Of a stretch of 64,000 bases of DNA, positions 33,801 through 39,732 are shown piece by piece. Location of the stretch: the NCBI GenBank assembly GCA_905116865.2, contig CAJHNH020002026.1:1-64000 (forward strand). Direction: 5' to 3'. Each line of letters starts with the position of its first letter. Position 1 is the first letter of the stretch. The stretch is from Candidula unifasciata (taxonomy: Eukaryota > Mollusca > Gastropoda > Stylommatophora > Geomitridae). Under the pieces are notes generated by a model, which searched no databases, was not told the DNA's origin, and saw nothing but the letters and a program-made list of their open reading frames with translations. A program made the position numbers and the translations under genes.

Positions 33801-36018
33801 CTGATATATATGTGTTATCTTCCACACGCTGACAAATATGTGTTAACTTCCACACGCTGACATATATGTGTTATCTTCCACACACTGACATATATGTGTT
33901 ATCTTCCACACACTGACATATATGTGTTATCTTCCACACACTGACATATATGTGTTATCTTCCACACGTTGACATATATGTGTTATCTTCCACACACTGA
34001 CATATATGTGTTATCTTCCACACGTTGACATATATGTGTTATCTTCCACACGTTGACATATATGTGTTATCTTCCACACACTGACATACGTGTGTTATCT
34101 TCCACACACTGACATATATATGTTATCTTCCACACGCTGACCTATATGTGTTATCTTCCATGCGCTGACATATATGTGTTATCTTCCACACACTGACATA
34201 TATGTGTTATCTTCCACGAGCTGACATATATGTGTTATCTTCTACGAGCTGACATATATGTGTTATCTTCCATGCGCTGACATATATGTGTTATCTTCCA
34301 CACACTGACATATATATGTTATCTTCCACACGCTGACATATATGTGTTATCTTCCATGCGCTGACATATATGTGTTATCTTCCACACACTGACATATATG
34401 TGTTATCTTCCACGAGCTGACATATATGTGTTATCTTCCATGCGCTGACATATATGTGTTATCTTCCACACACTGACATATATGTGTTATCTTCCACACA
34501 CTGACATATATGTGTTATCTTCCACATGCTGACATATATGTGTTATCTTCCACACGTTGACATATATGTGTTATCTTCCACACGTTGACATATATGTGTT
34601 ATCTTCCACACACTGACATATATGTGTTATCTTCCACACGTTGAAATATATGTGTTATCTTCCACAAGCTGACATATATGTGTTATCTTCCACATGCTGA
34701 CATATATGTGTTATCTTCCACACACTGACATATATGTGTTATCTTCCACACACTGACATATATGTGTTATCTTCCACACGCTGACATATATGTGTTATCT
34801 TCCACACGCTGACATATTTGTTATCTTCCACACGCTGACATATATGTGTTATCTTCCTCACGCTGACATATATGTGTTATCTTCCACACGCTGACATATA
34901 TGTGTTATCTTCCACACGCTGACATATATGTCTTATCTTCCACACGCTGACATATATGTGTTATCTTCCACACACTGACATATATGTGTTATCTTCCACA
35001 CACTGACATATATGTGTTATCTTCCACACGTTGACATATATGTGTTATCTTCTACACGTTGACATATATGTGTTATCTTCCACATGTTGACATATATGTG
35101 TTATCTTCCACACGTTGACATATATGTGTTATCTTCCACACGTTGACATATATGTGTTATCTTCCACACACTGACATACGTGTGTTATCTTCCACACACT
35201 GACATATATATGTTATCTTCCACACGTTGACATATATGTGTTATCTTTCACACGTTGACATATATGTGTTATCTTCCACATGCTGACATATATGTGTTAC
35301 CTTTCACATACTGACATATATGTGTTATCTTCCACACGCTGACATATATGTGTTATCTTCCACACACTGACATATATATGTTATCTTCCACACGCTGACA
35401 TATATATGTTATCTTCCACACGCTGACATATATATGTTATCTTCCACACACTGACATATATATGTTATCTTCCACACGCTGACATATATGTGTTATCTTC
35501 CACATGCTGACATATATGTGTTACCTTTCACATACTGACATATATGTGTTATCTTCCACACGCTGACATATATGTGTTATCTTCCACACACTGACATATA
35601 TGTGTTATCTTCCACACGCTGACATATATATGTTATCTTCCACATGCTGACATATATGTGTTATCTTCCACACACTGACATATATATGTTATCTTCCACA
35701 CACTGACATATATGTGTTATCTTCCACATGCTGACATATATATGTTATCTTCCACATGCTGACATATATGTGTTATCTTCCACATGCTGACATATATATG
35801 TTATCTTCCACATGCTGACATATACATGTTCTGTTCTATCCAAATGGTGTACTCATGTTGCTCCTCTGCTTGCAGACCTGGAGACCTCCGAACACAGCAA
35901 CCCCACGGTGCATCTCACTGAAGACAATGTTCTCAACGATGTGCCAGCACTGAAGAAATCTCTCAGCAAGTTGTGCAGAAACCTGGCCAGCTTGGAGAAG
36001 TTGTGTGTCCACCACTAG
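4012..36018 (+). CDS. PHF20: PHF20/PHF20L1-like chromatin reader gene (12 exons visible, 5' end outside window)
   Basis: Joined exons: 4012-4087, 6109-6370, 13211-13271, 14623-14872, 15883-16071, 18816-19097, 20325-20453, 21450-21586, (one exon not found), 24561-24756, 26706-27717, 32113-32236, 35876-36018. All have AG/GT borders, and phases agree at every join except across the missing exon. Domain order is AT-hook, basic linker, one C2H2 finger, start of a PHD finger, a W-rich conserved block, a long disordered region and a C-terminal helical block. This is the order in PHF20 and PHF20L1 and resembles fly MBD-R2. In those proteins N-terminal Tudor domains read methyl-lysine and the protein is a subunit of the MOF/KAT8 NSL acetyltransferase complex in the nucleus. 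The Tudor exons should lie left of position 1. Invertebrates usually have a single gene, so PHF20 versus PHF20L1 cannot be assigned. Family call is firm; function is inferred from the family. Confidence 0.9.
4509..5610 (+). mobile_element. SINE copy split by a 38-bp minisatellite
   Basis: The left part (from about 4509, TGTGTGGGTTCCAGGCTCCA) and right part (5388-5610, with TGACTAACTAG, GTTCTGGAACGAGA, AGTCCAGAAGTGGC and CTGCCAGAGTTTACAGC) align in order with the complete SINE at 47041-47330. The array between them repeats the segment around GAATAGAC...AATCATGT of that same SINE. Confidence 0.8.
4557..5322. repeat. Minisatellite, 38-bp unit, about 20 copies
   Basis: Unit begins GGGGGAATAGACTGACTGGC and ends CAATCATGTAT. 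Variants are few (CCCCCAG/CTCCCAG, ACAATC/ATAATC), so expansion is recent. It starts after a run of about 14 G and is followed by a run of 37 C (5352-5388). Confidence 0.97.
5760..6085. repeat. Degenerate short tandem repeat, about 39-bp unit
   Basis: About six or seven imperfect units containing CATAACTCATGAACTTTGA and TGTGTTATCAGTTAACT. The last unit ends about 20 bp upstream of the exon at 6109, next to its acceptor. Confidence 0.8.
6109..6370 (+). CDS. PHF20: PHF20-like exon with AT-hook
   Basis: 262 nt, phase 1 in and phase 2 out. It encodes a highly charged segment (VRRVKDKGNKVEV at the start) and ends with a basic patch (GRIIRRKKFQPKK) followed by SGRGRPVGSLDR. The GRGRP core is an AT-hook, the minor-groove DNA-binding motif that PHF20 also carries between its Tudor domains and its zinc finger. 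The acceptor lies about 20 bp after a short tandem repeat. Confidence 0.88.
6537..7765. repeat. Minisatellite, 26-bp unit with 20-bp deletion variant
   Basis: Full unit AGTTAAAATGGAGACTGTTT plus GACAGA (26 bp). From about 7290 many units are shortened to 20 bp (GGAGACTGACAAGTTAAAAT), mixed with full ones. The 20-bp form occurs in runs of up to nine, so the deletion variant has itself been amplified. Confidence 0.96.
7820..9577 (+). mobile_element. LINE 3'-end fragment containing a 49-bp minisatellite
   Basis: The flanks match the LINE copies at 32570 and 51245. Left is GCACCAGCAAGCAGATCA and GAGAGCGTGCATCTT. Right is TTAAGGAAAAAAATCAAGA, GAGCTGAAATG, ATTGACATTCTAAAAGATC and GAAACTGAAATACTCTGACC. 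The coding sense is the C-terminal tail of a non-LTR retrotransposon reverse transcriptase. Confidence 0.82.
7869..9437. repeat. Minisatellite, 49-bp unit, about 32 copies
   Basis: Unit starts CATCTTTCCTGTAGCAACAC and ends GGACTATCTCCCAG. Copies are nearly identical, with single-base changes and a few 1-2 bp indels. The same segment is present once in the unexpanded LINE copies at 32610-32662 and 51288-51338. Confidence 0.98.
9578..9780 (-). mobile_element. Fragment of another LINE 3' end (reverse orientation)
   Basis: The complement resembles the 3' tail at 20570-20775: a CATGG-rich region, the AGAGAGACAGAGG-like purine stretch and a GAAAGTGGAAGGG block. A similar reversed piece is at 29150-29280. 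No open frame is left. Confidence 0.5.
9797..9876. repeat. (GTT)n microsatellite
   Basis: About 26 trinucleotide units with occasional ATT interruptions. Confidence 0.95.
9935..12545 (+). mobile_element. LINE 3'-end fragment containing a 41-bp minisatellite
   Basis: Left flank: GCTGAAATATTTTGGCCATA, CAAGCACCATGGCGG and CACAAGGCATGGGG, matching 32810-32880. Right flank after the array: GGAGAGCTGGCGAGACACC, TTTCTTTCATG and GAGTGACCTTTTGCAAAAGA, CCTGCTACATGATGATGAT, matching the LINE 3' end at 51610-51700. Confidence 0.82.
10004..12422. repeat. Minisatellite, 41-bp unit, about 59 copies
   Basis: Unit is a purine-rich GGAAGGAGAGGCAGGGGATG followed by ACCAACATGGAGATGGGG and CCA/TTA. Variants (GGGGCCA, GGGGTTA, TTGAGATGAGG, GAAGATGG) occur in a repeating order, suggesting higher-order blocks were duplicated. 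The ancestral single unit is seen at 32872-32915 in a LINE copy. Confidence 0.98.
12546..13210. other. Intron sequence, no feature seen
   Basis: About 660 bp of unique-looking sequence. I see no repeat, no exon with acceptable phase and no recognisable element. Confidence 0.5.
13211..13271 (+). CDS. PHF20: PHF20-like small exon
   Basis: 61 nt, acceptor TTTGCAG and donor GTAAGA, both strong. It enters with one base and leaves in phase 0, exactly the phases needed between the exons ending at 6370 and starting at 14623. It encodes KNKKLAYSWRIPAFKKLSAE. The exon is too short to stand out as an ORF and was found by splice sites and phase. It sits between two large array regions. Confidence 0.82.
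13547..13670. repeat. Short tandem repeat, 26-bp unit, about 5 copies
   Basis: Unit TGTGGCAGGTTGTTGTGACT plus TCACCC. Confidence 0.93.
13795..13955 (-). mobile_element. SINE fragment (reverse)
   Basis: The complement gives the 3' part of the SINE at 47041: AACAATCTGCACACA, AAGTTCTAGAACAAGAC, AGTCCAGAAGTGGACAAACA, CAGCTGGTGAACGTGAAGA. The tail is at the low-coordinate end. Confidence 0.75.
14005..14105. repeat. (TG)n-rich low-complexity stretch
   Basis: Alternating TGTGTG, TGCATGCA and TGTGCACATG, capable of Z-DNA. Intronic. Confidence 0.85.
14623..14872 (+). CDS. PHF20: PHF20-like exon, Ser/Thr/Pro/Ala-rich linker
   Basis: 250 nt, phase 0 in, phase 1 out, acceptor TTTCTAG and donor GTATCT. 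It encodes RKSAFVAPVKTTQLPSSASD and continues with a low-complexity, probably disordered linker rich in A, T, S and P that ends NASACSRP. No domain is recognised. Confidence 0.85.
15040..15357 (+). mobile_element. LINE 3'-end fragment with (AAG)n tail
   Basis: The broken translation resembles the C-terminus of I/Jockey-type reverse transcriptases: a stretch like 'LRTGHSRLRN', then 'QISHVCMW', and near the end 'SSLIELQQTVNFILETTLQI'. It ends in CAAACGCAAGAAGAAGAAG. Stops and frameshifts make it a dead copy in the intron between exons 14623 and 15883. Confidence 0.7.
15555..15830. repeat. Degenerate tandem repeat, about 31-bp unit
   Basis: Eight or nine imperfect copies of AGATCAATTATAGTTGACTT plus GATGTGTTACA, ending about 50 bp before the exon at 15883. 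Confidence 0.9.
15883..16071 (+). CDS. PHF20: PHF20-like exon, basic nuclear-localisation region
   Basis: 189 nt, phase 1 in and out, donor GTAAGT. It encodes ETQLMVSKRTKKRSN, then a strongly basic run (HARRKRRSKSK) and GLIKRRPKLSQLDRTK. The two basic clusters look like a bipartite nuclear localisation signal. Confidence 0.85.
16318..18385. repeat. Minisatellite, 41-bp unit, about 50 copies
   Basis: Unit CTGGGTTCTCATGCATTTCT plus GTCATGTAGCCTATACACAGA. Variants are CTGGG/CTAGG/CTTGG, TTCTC/TTCCC and TCATG/TCGTG. The length equals that of the arrays at 10004 and 39733, but the sequences are unrelated. Confidence 0.98.
18386..18815. other. Intron sequence before the zinc-finger exon
   Basis: 430 bp with only a tiny repeat (CAATCCTT twice, CAGT repeats near 18640). 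No other feature seen. Confidence 0.5.
18816..19097 (+). CDS. PHF20: PHF20-like exon with C2H2 zinc finger
   Basis: 282 nt, phase 1 in and out. After GPPADIPLPLPVFVPSKAF it encodes one C2H2 finger of the form C-x4-C-x12-H-x4-H at about 18902-18973, with the family-typical end YHIKYYH. It is followed by a linker with a basic patch (RKRRKKTSS). PHF20 proteins carry exactly one such finger between AT-hook and PHD finger. The donor, TTTGTGAGT, is repeated twice downstream in the intron. Confidence 0.93.
19098..19253. repeat. 52-bp unit x3, starting at the exon 6 splice donor
   Basis: GTGAGTATTTCAACA recurs at 19098, 19150 and 19202, each followed by TTCCTGTTCCTAATTAACAT. The first copy is the functional donor of the exon ending at 19097; the other two keep the TTTGTGAGTATTT word. 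Confidence 0.93.
19254..20324. other. Intron sequence, no clear feature
   Basis: About 1.07 kb. Short frames are not supported. No tandem repeat or recognisable element seen. Confidence 0.5.
20325..20453 (+). CDS. PHF20: PHF20-like exon, Ser-rich linker before PHD
   Basis: 129 nt, phase 1 in and out, acceptor TTTTTGCAG and donor GTAGGA. It encodes STDSDVSVSSKGKSSCKRYR, then a short Ser/Ala linker ending ILGRDLWT. This is an acidic and serine-rich spacer between the C2H2 and PHD fingers. Confidence 0.85.
20570..20775 (+). mobile_element. LINE 3'-end fragment
   Basis: The broken translation has the C-terminal RT pattern: 'GHVRREKMKRCDHWKDQWEE', then 'AMAWRGVSA', and near the end 'TTSRQGI'. 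It ends in a GATGATGATT tail. Intronic, dead copy. Confidence 0.65.
20790..20945. repeat. Degenerate short repeat, about 27-bp unit
   Basis: Imperfect copies of TACTGGGATATGTTACCATG plus ATAATT. Confidence 0.75.
21125..21330. repeat. Tandem duplication, 120-bp period
   Basis: AGCTGGTTGCCATAATGGCC, ACGTAGAGGAGGATGGTGAA and TAAGATGGTTTGGTATG occur twice, 120 bp apart (about 21133 and 21253). Confidence 0.9.
21450..21586 (+). CDS. PHF20: PHF20-like exon, first half of PHD finger
   Basis: 137 nt, phase 1 in, phase 0 out. It encodes an acidic stretch (FVAVDTEDEDMEADV) and VNCVCGLRETSGLMIQ. This matches the start of the PHF20-type PHD finger, where a C-x-C pair is followed about ten residues later by MIQ and then the C-x2-C and W-x-H core. 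The exon stops exactly at MIQ, so the remaining zinc ligands must come from the next exon, which is not seen. The donor CAG/GTCAGT lies directly against a 27-bp array, and the frame stays open into it. Confidence 0.92.
21587..22620. repeat. Minisatellite, 27-bp unit, about 38 copies, starting at the PHD exon donor
   Basis: Unit GGTCACTGTTGTTGTGTGTT plus GGGTTGA. It begins with the donor itself (CAG/GTCAGTGTTG). Because 27 is a multiple of three, the exon frame stays open for hundreds of codons (VVVCWVEVT repeats) and ends at 22936. This is array read-through, not a protein domain. Confidence 0.97.
22728..22905 (-). mobile_element. SINE copy (reverse), nearly 3'-complete
   Basis: The complement matches the 47041-47330 SINE: CAACAGTCTGCATTCAAATA, AGCCAGATCTGTAAAATGG, CAATAAGACTCAAGTCTAGA and CAGCTGGTGAACACGAAGAA, with a (GAA)n tail at the low end. 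Confidence 0.8.
22906..24560. other. Intron where the PHD core exon should be; pyrimidine-rich repeats
   Basis: The first 660 bp is unrecognised. 23570-23720 holds three copies of a unit with CTGTCTGCTGTCCAACAG and ATATCCTGTGCTGTTG. 23880-24475 holds about 18 degenerate units near 31 bp (TTTGACATCTGTATCTTGTG and TTTTGTCCATG). I searched for a C-x2-C plus W-Q-H exon in phase 0 and did not find one. Confidence 0.7.
24561..24756 (+). CDS. PHF20: PHF20-like exon after the PHD finger
   Basis: 196 nt, entering needing one base and leaving in phase 2, donor GTAAGG. It encodes IRDSCRYMFDMGWERRGELP, then a probable helical segment (CNEMISAIQAIKAALHSTRR). Vertebrate PHF20/PHF20L1 have the same layout after the PHD finger: a basic/aromatic stretch with a W, then a helix before the 'LQLW' block. 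Splicing directly from 21586 would shift the frame and soon meet a stop, which shows that an exon of 3n+1 bases is missing. Confidence 0.9.
24757..25085. other. Intron sequence, no clear feature
   Basis: 330 bp. The end (CATCTGCCATCATGGCATGG) faintly recalls a LINE 3' end but is too short to call. Confidence 0.4.
25090..26660. repeat. Degenerate T-rich minisatellite, about 33-bp unit, over 40 copies
   Basis: Unit TTCTCATTATCTTGATTAAT then a T run and TATACCAG. Unit length varies from about 28 to 45 bp, mostly through the T run. A run of 20 G (26430-26449) and a short TG stretch interrupt it. It ends about 45 bp before the exon at 26706. Confidence 0.95.
26706..27717 (+). CDS. PHF20: PHF20-like large exon, conserved W block plus disordered region
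   Basis: 1012 nt, phase 2 in, phase 0 out, donor GTAAGT. It starts EDADPEFQLWQTDWDNW, matching the HPDLQLW-type block that follows the PHD region in PHF20. About 300 residues of Ser/Thr/Pro/Asp-rich, probably disordered sequence follow, ending in an Asp run (GDDDDDVPDND). No other domain is seen. Its upstream intron is a long T-rich array containing many acceptor-like units. Confidence 0.93.
27718..28104. other. Intron start after the large PHF20-like exon
   Basis: About 390 bp rich in CATCAT and TTGTCAT words (27800-28000), a degenerate low-complexity stretch. Nothing else seen. Confidence 0.5.
28105..29110. repeat. Minisatellite, 61-bp unit, about 16 copies
   Basis: Unit ATGCCATGTGATGTCGTAAG, TCATTTCTATCCTCAACCTT, CTGTCTGTAGACTTATAATC plus A. 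One unit (28441-28470) lacks TAGA. Each unit carries a pyrimidine tract followed by TAG. Confidence 0.97.
29150..29290 (-). mobile_element. LINE 3'-end fragment (reverse)
   Basis: Shares GTCCAGCATCTTCTCTCTCT, TCCCTCTGCCTCTTTTCCCT and TCCACATTTCC with the reversed fragment at 9578-9780. Confidence 0.55.
29440..30625. repeat. Degenerate (TATG/TGTA)n tetranucleotide satellite
   Basis: About 1.2 kb of TGTATGTATG, TGTGTGTATG and GCATGCATG words with drift; Z-DNA and cruciform prone. The short Cys/Val/Met or His/Thr frames here are low-complexity artefacts. Confidence 0.95.
30680..30815 (+). mobile_element. Possible retroelement 3' end with (GTTC)n tail and poly-C
   Basis: About 90 bp of moderately GC-rich sequence ending CCCTTTGAAAATAAAGTTTG followed by about five GTTC units, then 17 C. 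The AATAAA followed by a tetranucleotide tail resembles the 3' end of a non-LTR element or SINE of another family. No second copy in the window. Confidence 0.5.
31000..31812. repeat. Minisatellite, 39-bp unit, about 21 copies
   Basis: Unit CCCCTGGGCTAATGCTGCTT plus GACTATTGATGCCAGTGAT. Variants are GACTGATGATG and GCTACATGACTG. Being a multiple of three it gives a 276-codon open frame on the - strand, which is an artefact. Confidence 0.97.
31813..32112. other. Intron sequence before exon 32113
   Basis: 300 bp, no feature seen apart from the acceptor tract. Confidence 0.5.
32113..32236 (+). CDS. PHF20: PHF20-like exon, C-terminal helix 1
   Basis: 124 nt, phase 0 in, phase 1 out, acceptor CTGTTGCAG. 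It encodes TDTAEESLDPYRNCEQNLLI and a heptad-like helix (HVSRVHSDIEKQLELLEQQI). It corresponds to the PHF20 C-terminal segment with 'NLLTHVESLQDEVTHRMDSI'-like sequence, inferred to be a protein-interaction helix. Confidence 0.92.
32430..32515 (-). mobile_element. 5'-truncated LINE 3' tail (reverse)
   Basis: The complement is CCAAATACTTCAATAAGGTT, AATGGAGAAAGAGAA and a (GAAGAA)-type tail, matching the tail of the LINE at 38945-39285. It passes directly into a run of about 24 G (32513-32536). Confidence 0.65.
32570..32915 (+). mobile_element. LINE 3'-end fragment, unexpanded reference copy
   Basis: An open stretch of about 100 codons contains ATYRCELWTIFQSLKKRI, AFELKCYRKILRISWTKKM, SILSRKLKYFGHIKRH and TRKEGQGL. 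This is the C-terminal tail common to RTE/craniofacial-type LINE reverse transcriptases ('CE-W', 'E-W-YRR-LRI-W', 'LR-FGH--R'). It holds single copies of the segments expanded at 7869-9437 and 10004-12422. Ends in a poly-C run at about 32922. Confidence 0.85.
33060..35826. repeat. Minisatellite, 28-bp unit, about 98 copies
   Basis: Unit ACATATATGTGTTATCTTCC plus ACACGCTG. Variant tails are ACGCTG, ACACTG, ACGTTG, ATGCTG, TGCGCTG and ACGAGCTG, and the core may be ACAAATATG or ATATATATG. The order of variants recurs in blocks (for example around 34130-34300 and 34310-34480). Array occupies almost the whole intron before the last coding exon. Confidence 0.98.
35876..36018 (+). CDS. PHF20: PHF20-like last coding exon
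   Basis: 143 nt, acceptor TGCTTGCAG, stop TAG at 36016-36018. It encodes LETSEHSNPTVHLTEDNVLN and a terminal helix (ALKKSLSKLCRNLASLEKLC) ending VHH. This resembles the PHF20 C-terminus, which also ends in a Leu-rich helix with 'QL-DLGKVQQIA'. The acceptor lies about 50 bp after the end of a 2.7-kb 28-bp array. Confidence 0.92.
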
Positions 36019-36164
36019 AGGCTGGGCCGGCACATCTGTGCAGTGTTGATTGGTTGATTGATTTCTGGAGTGTGGCTAGCACACGATAACAAAACTGTGC
36101 TGCCAGCTGTCTAGTGTGTTTTTTTAAATGTGGAGTTGGTAACACAGTCAGGGATGTGTAGAAT

Positions 36165-36430
36165 GTATATAGTTTGGTCGGAGTGATGGAGGGTTTGTGC
36201 CGTCTCATTTGTTGGAGATTTATGTGTAGATTGTATATAGGTGTGTCTGAGTGATGGGGGTTTGTGCCCAGTCTCATGTGTTGGAGATTTATGTGTAGAT
36301 TATATATAGGTGTGTCTGAGTGATGGGGGTTTGTGCCTAGTCTCATGTGTTGGAGATTTATGTGTAGATTGTATATAGGTGTGTCTGAGTGATGGGGGTT
36401 TGTGCCCAGTCTCATTTGTTGGAGATTTCT
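36165..36430. repeat. 69-bp unit x4 in the PHF20-like 3' region
   Basis: GTTGGAGATTTATGTGTAGA, TTGTATATAGGTGTGTCTGA and GTGATGGGGGTTTGTGCC recur every 69 bp (36211, 36280, 36349). The - strand frame here is an artefact. Confidence 0.95.
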
Positions 36431-36504
36431 GGTATCTTCTCCAACAGGTTTTAGAAGTATAGAATATTGGAATCTGAATGTCACACTTTCCTTTGATGTC
36501 ATTT

Positions 36505-36955
36505 AACTTGTACTATATGAAAGAGAATTATGTAACTTGCACTATGTGAAAGAGAATTATGTAACTTGCACTATATGAAAGAGAATTATGTAACCTGCAC
36601 TATGTGAAAGAGAATTATGTAACTTGCACTATATGAAAGAGAATTATGTAACTTGCACTATGTGAAAGAGAATTATGTAACTTGCACTATATGAAAGAGA
36701 ATTATGTAACTTGCACTATATGAAAGAGAATTATGTAACTTGCACTATGTGAAAGAGAATTATGTAACTTGCACTATATGAAAGAGAATTATGTAACTTG
36801 TACTATATGAAAGAGAATTGTGTAACTTGTACTATATGAAAGAGAATTATGTAACTTGCACTATATGAAAGAGAATTATGTAACTTGCACTATATGAAAG
36901 AGAATTATGTAACTTGCACTATATGAAAGAGAATTGTGTAACTTGCACTGTACGA
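36505..36955. repeat. Minisatellite, 29-bp unit, about 15 copies
   Basis: Unit TAACTTGCACTATATGAAAG plus AGAATTATG, with TATGTG variants. Confidence 0.97.
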
Positions 36956-37234
36956 TTGTTGACCACATAACCCACTGAAAACTGTGTGGTCTATAAAATA
37001 CAAGTCTCGGATCATACGCTGGATGGGCCATTGGCATAAAAAGTCTTGTTTACACTACATGAAGTATGATTATGTAACCGACACTGAATGATGGAACCTG
37101 ATTTTAAACCTACACAGTATGAAATAGCAAACATGTAAAACAAAACTTTACTTTGTTGAAACTGGGCATCACAACATGATTATCAAAACTGCTAACTGAA
37201 ATTCAGTAATTTGAGATAATAATACATACTGTCT

Positions 37235-37612
37235 ATCTCAGTTATAATCCACAAGGGTTGAACAAGTTGCTACCTATTTTCAGTTATAATCCACAAGGGT
37301 TGAACAAATTGCTACCTATTTTCAGTTATAATCCACAAGGGTTGAACAAGTTGCTACCTATTTTCAGTTATAATCCACAAGGGTTGAACAAGTTGCTACC
37401 TATTTTCAGTTATAATCCATAAGGGTTAAACAAGTTGTTACCTATTTTCAGTTATAATCCACAAGGGTTGAACAAGTTGTTACCTATTTTCAGTTATAAT
37501 CCACAAGGTTTGAACAAGTTGTTACCTATTTTTAGTTATAATCCACAAGGGTTGAACAAGTTGCTACCTATTTTCAGTTATAGTCCACAAGGGTTGAACA
37601 AGTTGTTACCCA
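37235..37612. repeat. Minisatellite, 42-bp unit, about 9 copies
   Basis: Unit ACAAGTTGCTACCTATTTTC plus AGTTATAATCCACAAGGGTT and GA. Confidence 0.96.
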
Positions 37613-37884
37613 TAAAGAAAAGAAGGGATTATCCTCTCTGTCTCTTGCTAGTCTGAGTGAGTTTGCAAATGCAGATGAGTGTATTCTGTATGAAGAGTGT
37701 GTGAATGTTTCTCTGACACTTGTGTTGACAGGAAGGGGGGTTGAGAAGCAGCGACTCTTTGTGCAAGTGTCCAGCCTTCAAATCCACACAAGAGAATAGC
37801 TAGCACCAAATGTTATGTACTGATACTTTGTTTATTGTCAGTCAGTAAAATACACACTTGTAAGACTTAGTTGAAGGAGCTGTT

Positions 37885-38170
37885 CATCTTATCATTGAGG
37901 AGCTGTTCGTCTTATTATTGTGTATGTTCATCTTATTTGTGTGTATGTTCATCTTATTGTATATGTTTGTCTTATTATTGTGTATGTTCATCTTATTTGT
38001 GTGTATGTTCATCTTATTGTATATGTTCATCTTATTATTGTGTATGTTCATCTTTTTATTGTGTATGTTCATCTTATTATTGTGTATGTTCATCTTATTA
38101 TTGTGTATGTTCATCTTATTATTGTGTATGTTCATTTTATTGTTGTGTATGTTCGCCTTATCATTGTGTA
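37885..38170. repeat. Minisatellite, about 21-bp unit, about 13 copies
   Basis: Unit TGTATGTTCATCTTATTATT plus G, with shorter variants lacking ATT. Confidence 0.95.
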
Positions 38171-38464
38171 ATTCTTGTTTGTATGAAAACTGACAAAGTT
38201 TGTCACAATCTGAAGAGGTGCAGCGACTTGTGAGGCATCTAGAAAAAGGTGCAACTGACAATAGGGATAGGCTAGAAAGACCTGTGTAACAGGCCCTTTA
38301 ACTACAGACACTGTTCCCTGTCCTTATTGTCCTAGATCTTTCCGGGCCTGAATTAGGCTCATAAGTCACCTCTGGACTCACAGACATTCAACTTTGGTTC
38401 CATGACAGATGAAATAAATAGTCATCATCACTTGTGAATAAAGAACTACAATGAAAACTGACTG

Positions 38465-38835
38465 TTTCGTTAAGTTAATTCATAGTTTCTACTCCCAAGT
38501 TAATTCATAGTTTCTACTCCCAAGGTAATTCATAGTTTCTACTCCCAAGTTAATTCATAGTTTCTACTCCCAAGTTAATTCATAGTTTCTACTCCCTAGT
38601 TAGTTAATTCATAGTTTTTACTCCCTAGTTAGTTAATTCATAGTTTTAACTTCCAAGGTAATTCATAGTTTCAACTCCCAAGTTAATTCATAGTTTCTGC
38701 TCCCAACAAGTTCATTCATAGTTTCAACTTCCAAGGTAATTCATGGTTTTAACTCCCTAGTGAACTCATAGTTTCAACTTCCAAGTTAATTCATAGTTTC
38801 AGCTCCCAAGTTAATTTACAGTTTCAACTCCATGA
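38465..38835. repeat. Minisatellite, about 25-bp unit, about 15 copies
   Basis: Unit AGTTAATTCATAGTTTCTAC plus TCCCA; AACT/CTACT and GGTAATT variants. Confidence 0.95.
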
Positions 38836-38939
38836 CAAACAAGTCACCCCACAATGGTTGTGCTCCTGTGCCAGCAAAACCCACACAAAATGTCCAGAGC
38901 TCTACCAGCTGAAACAGACCGCAGTCTCGGCAAAGGAAA

Positions 38940-39285
38940 TAACAGTCTTCTTCTTCTTCTTCTCTTTCACCATTTACCTCATCGAGGTATTGGGGGGAGA
39001 TGTAAGGATCGTTTGTTCGCATTTTCCAATGCATTGTGTAAGCTGATGTTCATTCCTGTTAGGTTGCTCCTGATGATGTTGCTCCATCTCTTGTGTGGTC
39101 TTCCCCTTGATCTGTGTTCATTATATTTCTTCAGCATGACTCTGCTCTGTGGCAGTTGGTACCAGGGCATTTTTGTCAGGTGGCCAAACCACCTCAATTG
39201 TTCTTCTTTAATAAATTGTATGACTGGTTTCAGTCCTAGTCTTCTTCTAATAACATACACAAGCATTAAATGCAGCTGGCAGCCA
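38940..39285 (-). mobile_element. LINE 3'-end fragment (reverse)
   Basis: An open frame of 95 codons on this strand (39266-38979) holds IKEEQLRWFGHLTKMPWYQL, SRGRPHKRWSN and LTGMNISLHNALENANKRSL, the C-terminal tail of non-LTR retrotransposon RTs. The tail is a (GAA)n run at 38948-38965. Truncated at its 5' side. Confidence 0.82.
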
Positions 39286-39732
39286 TTATGAGTGCCAACA
39301 CAAACAGTCTGCCCCTAGAATTGCAGTTCATCAGTGTAAGTAGTAGTTGACAACAGATCAGCAGTTGCAGACACAGTATCACATAAAGCACCACCAGTTC
39401 TGTGGCAACAAGTCACTCAGCATCATCTGAGTCTACAGTTCACAAGGAAACAAACCACATTGGGTTGGGCACAGTTGAAAAGCACTTTAAATTATTCCTG
39501 CAGTGCACTCAGCTCAGTTGCTGGGTGAGGAAACACTTTTCTTGTTATCTAACTGATCTGTGCAGATGTTCTGGCTCATCCAGTCACTGAAATGATGACT
39601 CAGAAAATCTATGTGTCCTAGTGTAGTCTGCAGGCTGTTCATTCATAAGTGTTAGCTTTTGTGTGCTTGGCTGGAGTTCATCACAACTAACATAGAATGT
39701 GAGGGAGCTACATCCCAGACTAGACATTTACA
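39286..39732. other. Intergenic sequence, no feature seen
   Basis: About 450 bp; no repeat or coding evidence. Confidence 0.5.

Larger units (their letters stand above)
36019..38460 (+). other. Probable 3' UTR/flank of the PHF20-like gene with candidate poly(A) signals
   Basis: Non-coding sequence after the stop codon. AATAAA occurs at 38413-38418 and again at 38437-38442; I saw no perfect copy closer to the stop codon. If one of these is used, the 3' UTR is about 2.4 kb and contains four tandem arrays. The true 3' end may be nearer through a variant signal. Confidence 0.35.

Noticed and set aside
33060..35826. CRISPR-like direct repeats of 28 bp
   Set aside because: Units are head to tail with no spacers, in an animal intron.
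38979..39266. Independent small protein gene on the - strand
   Set aside because: The frame is the C-terminal tail of a LINE reverse transcriptase ending in a (GAA)n tail; a truncated retroelement.
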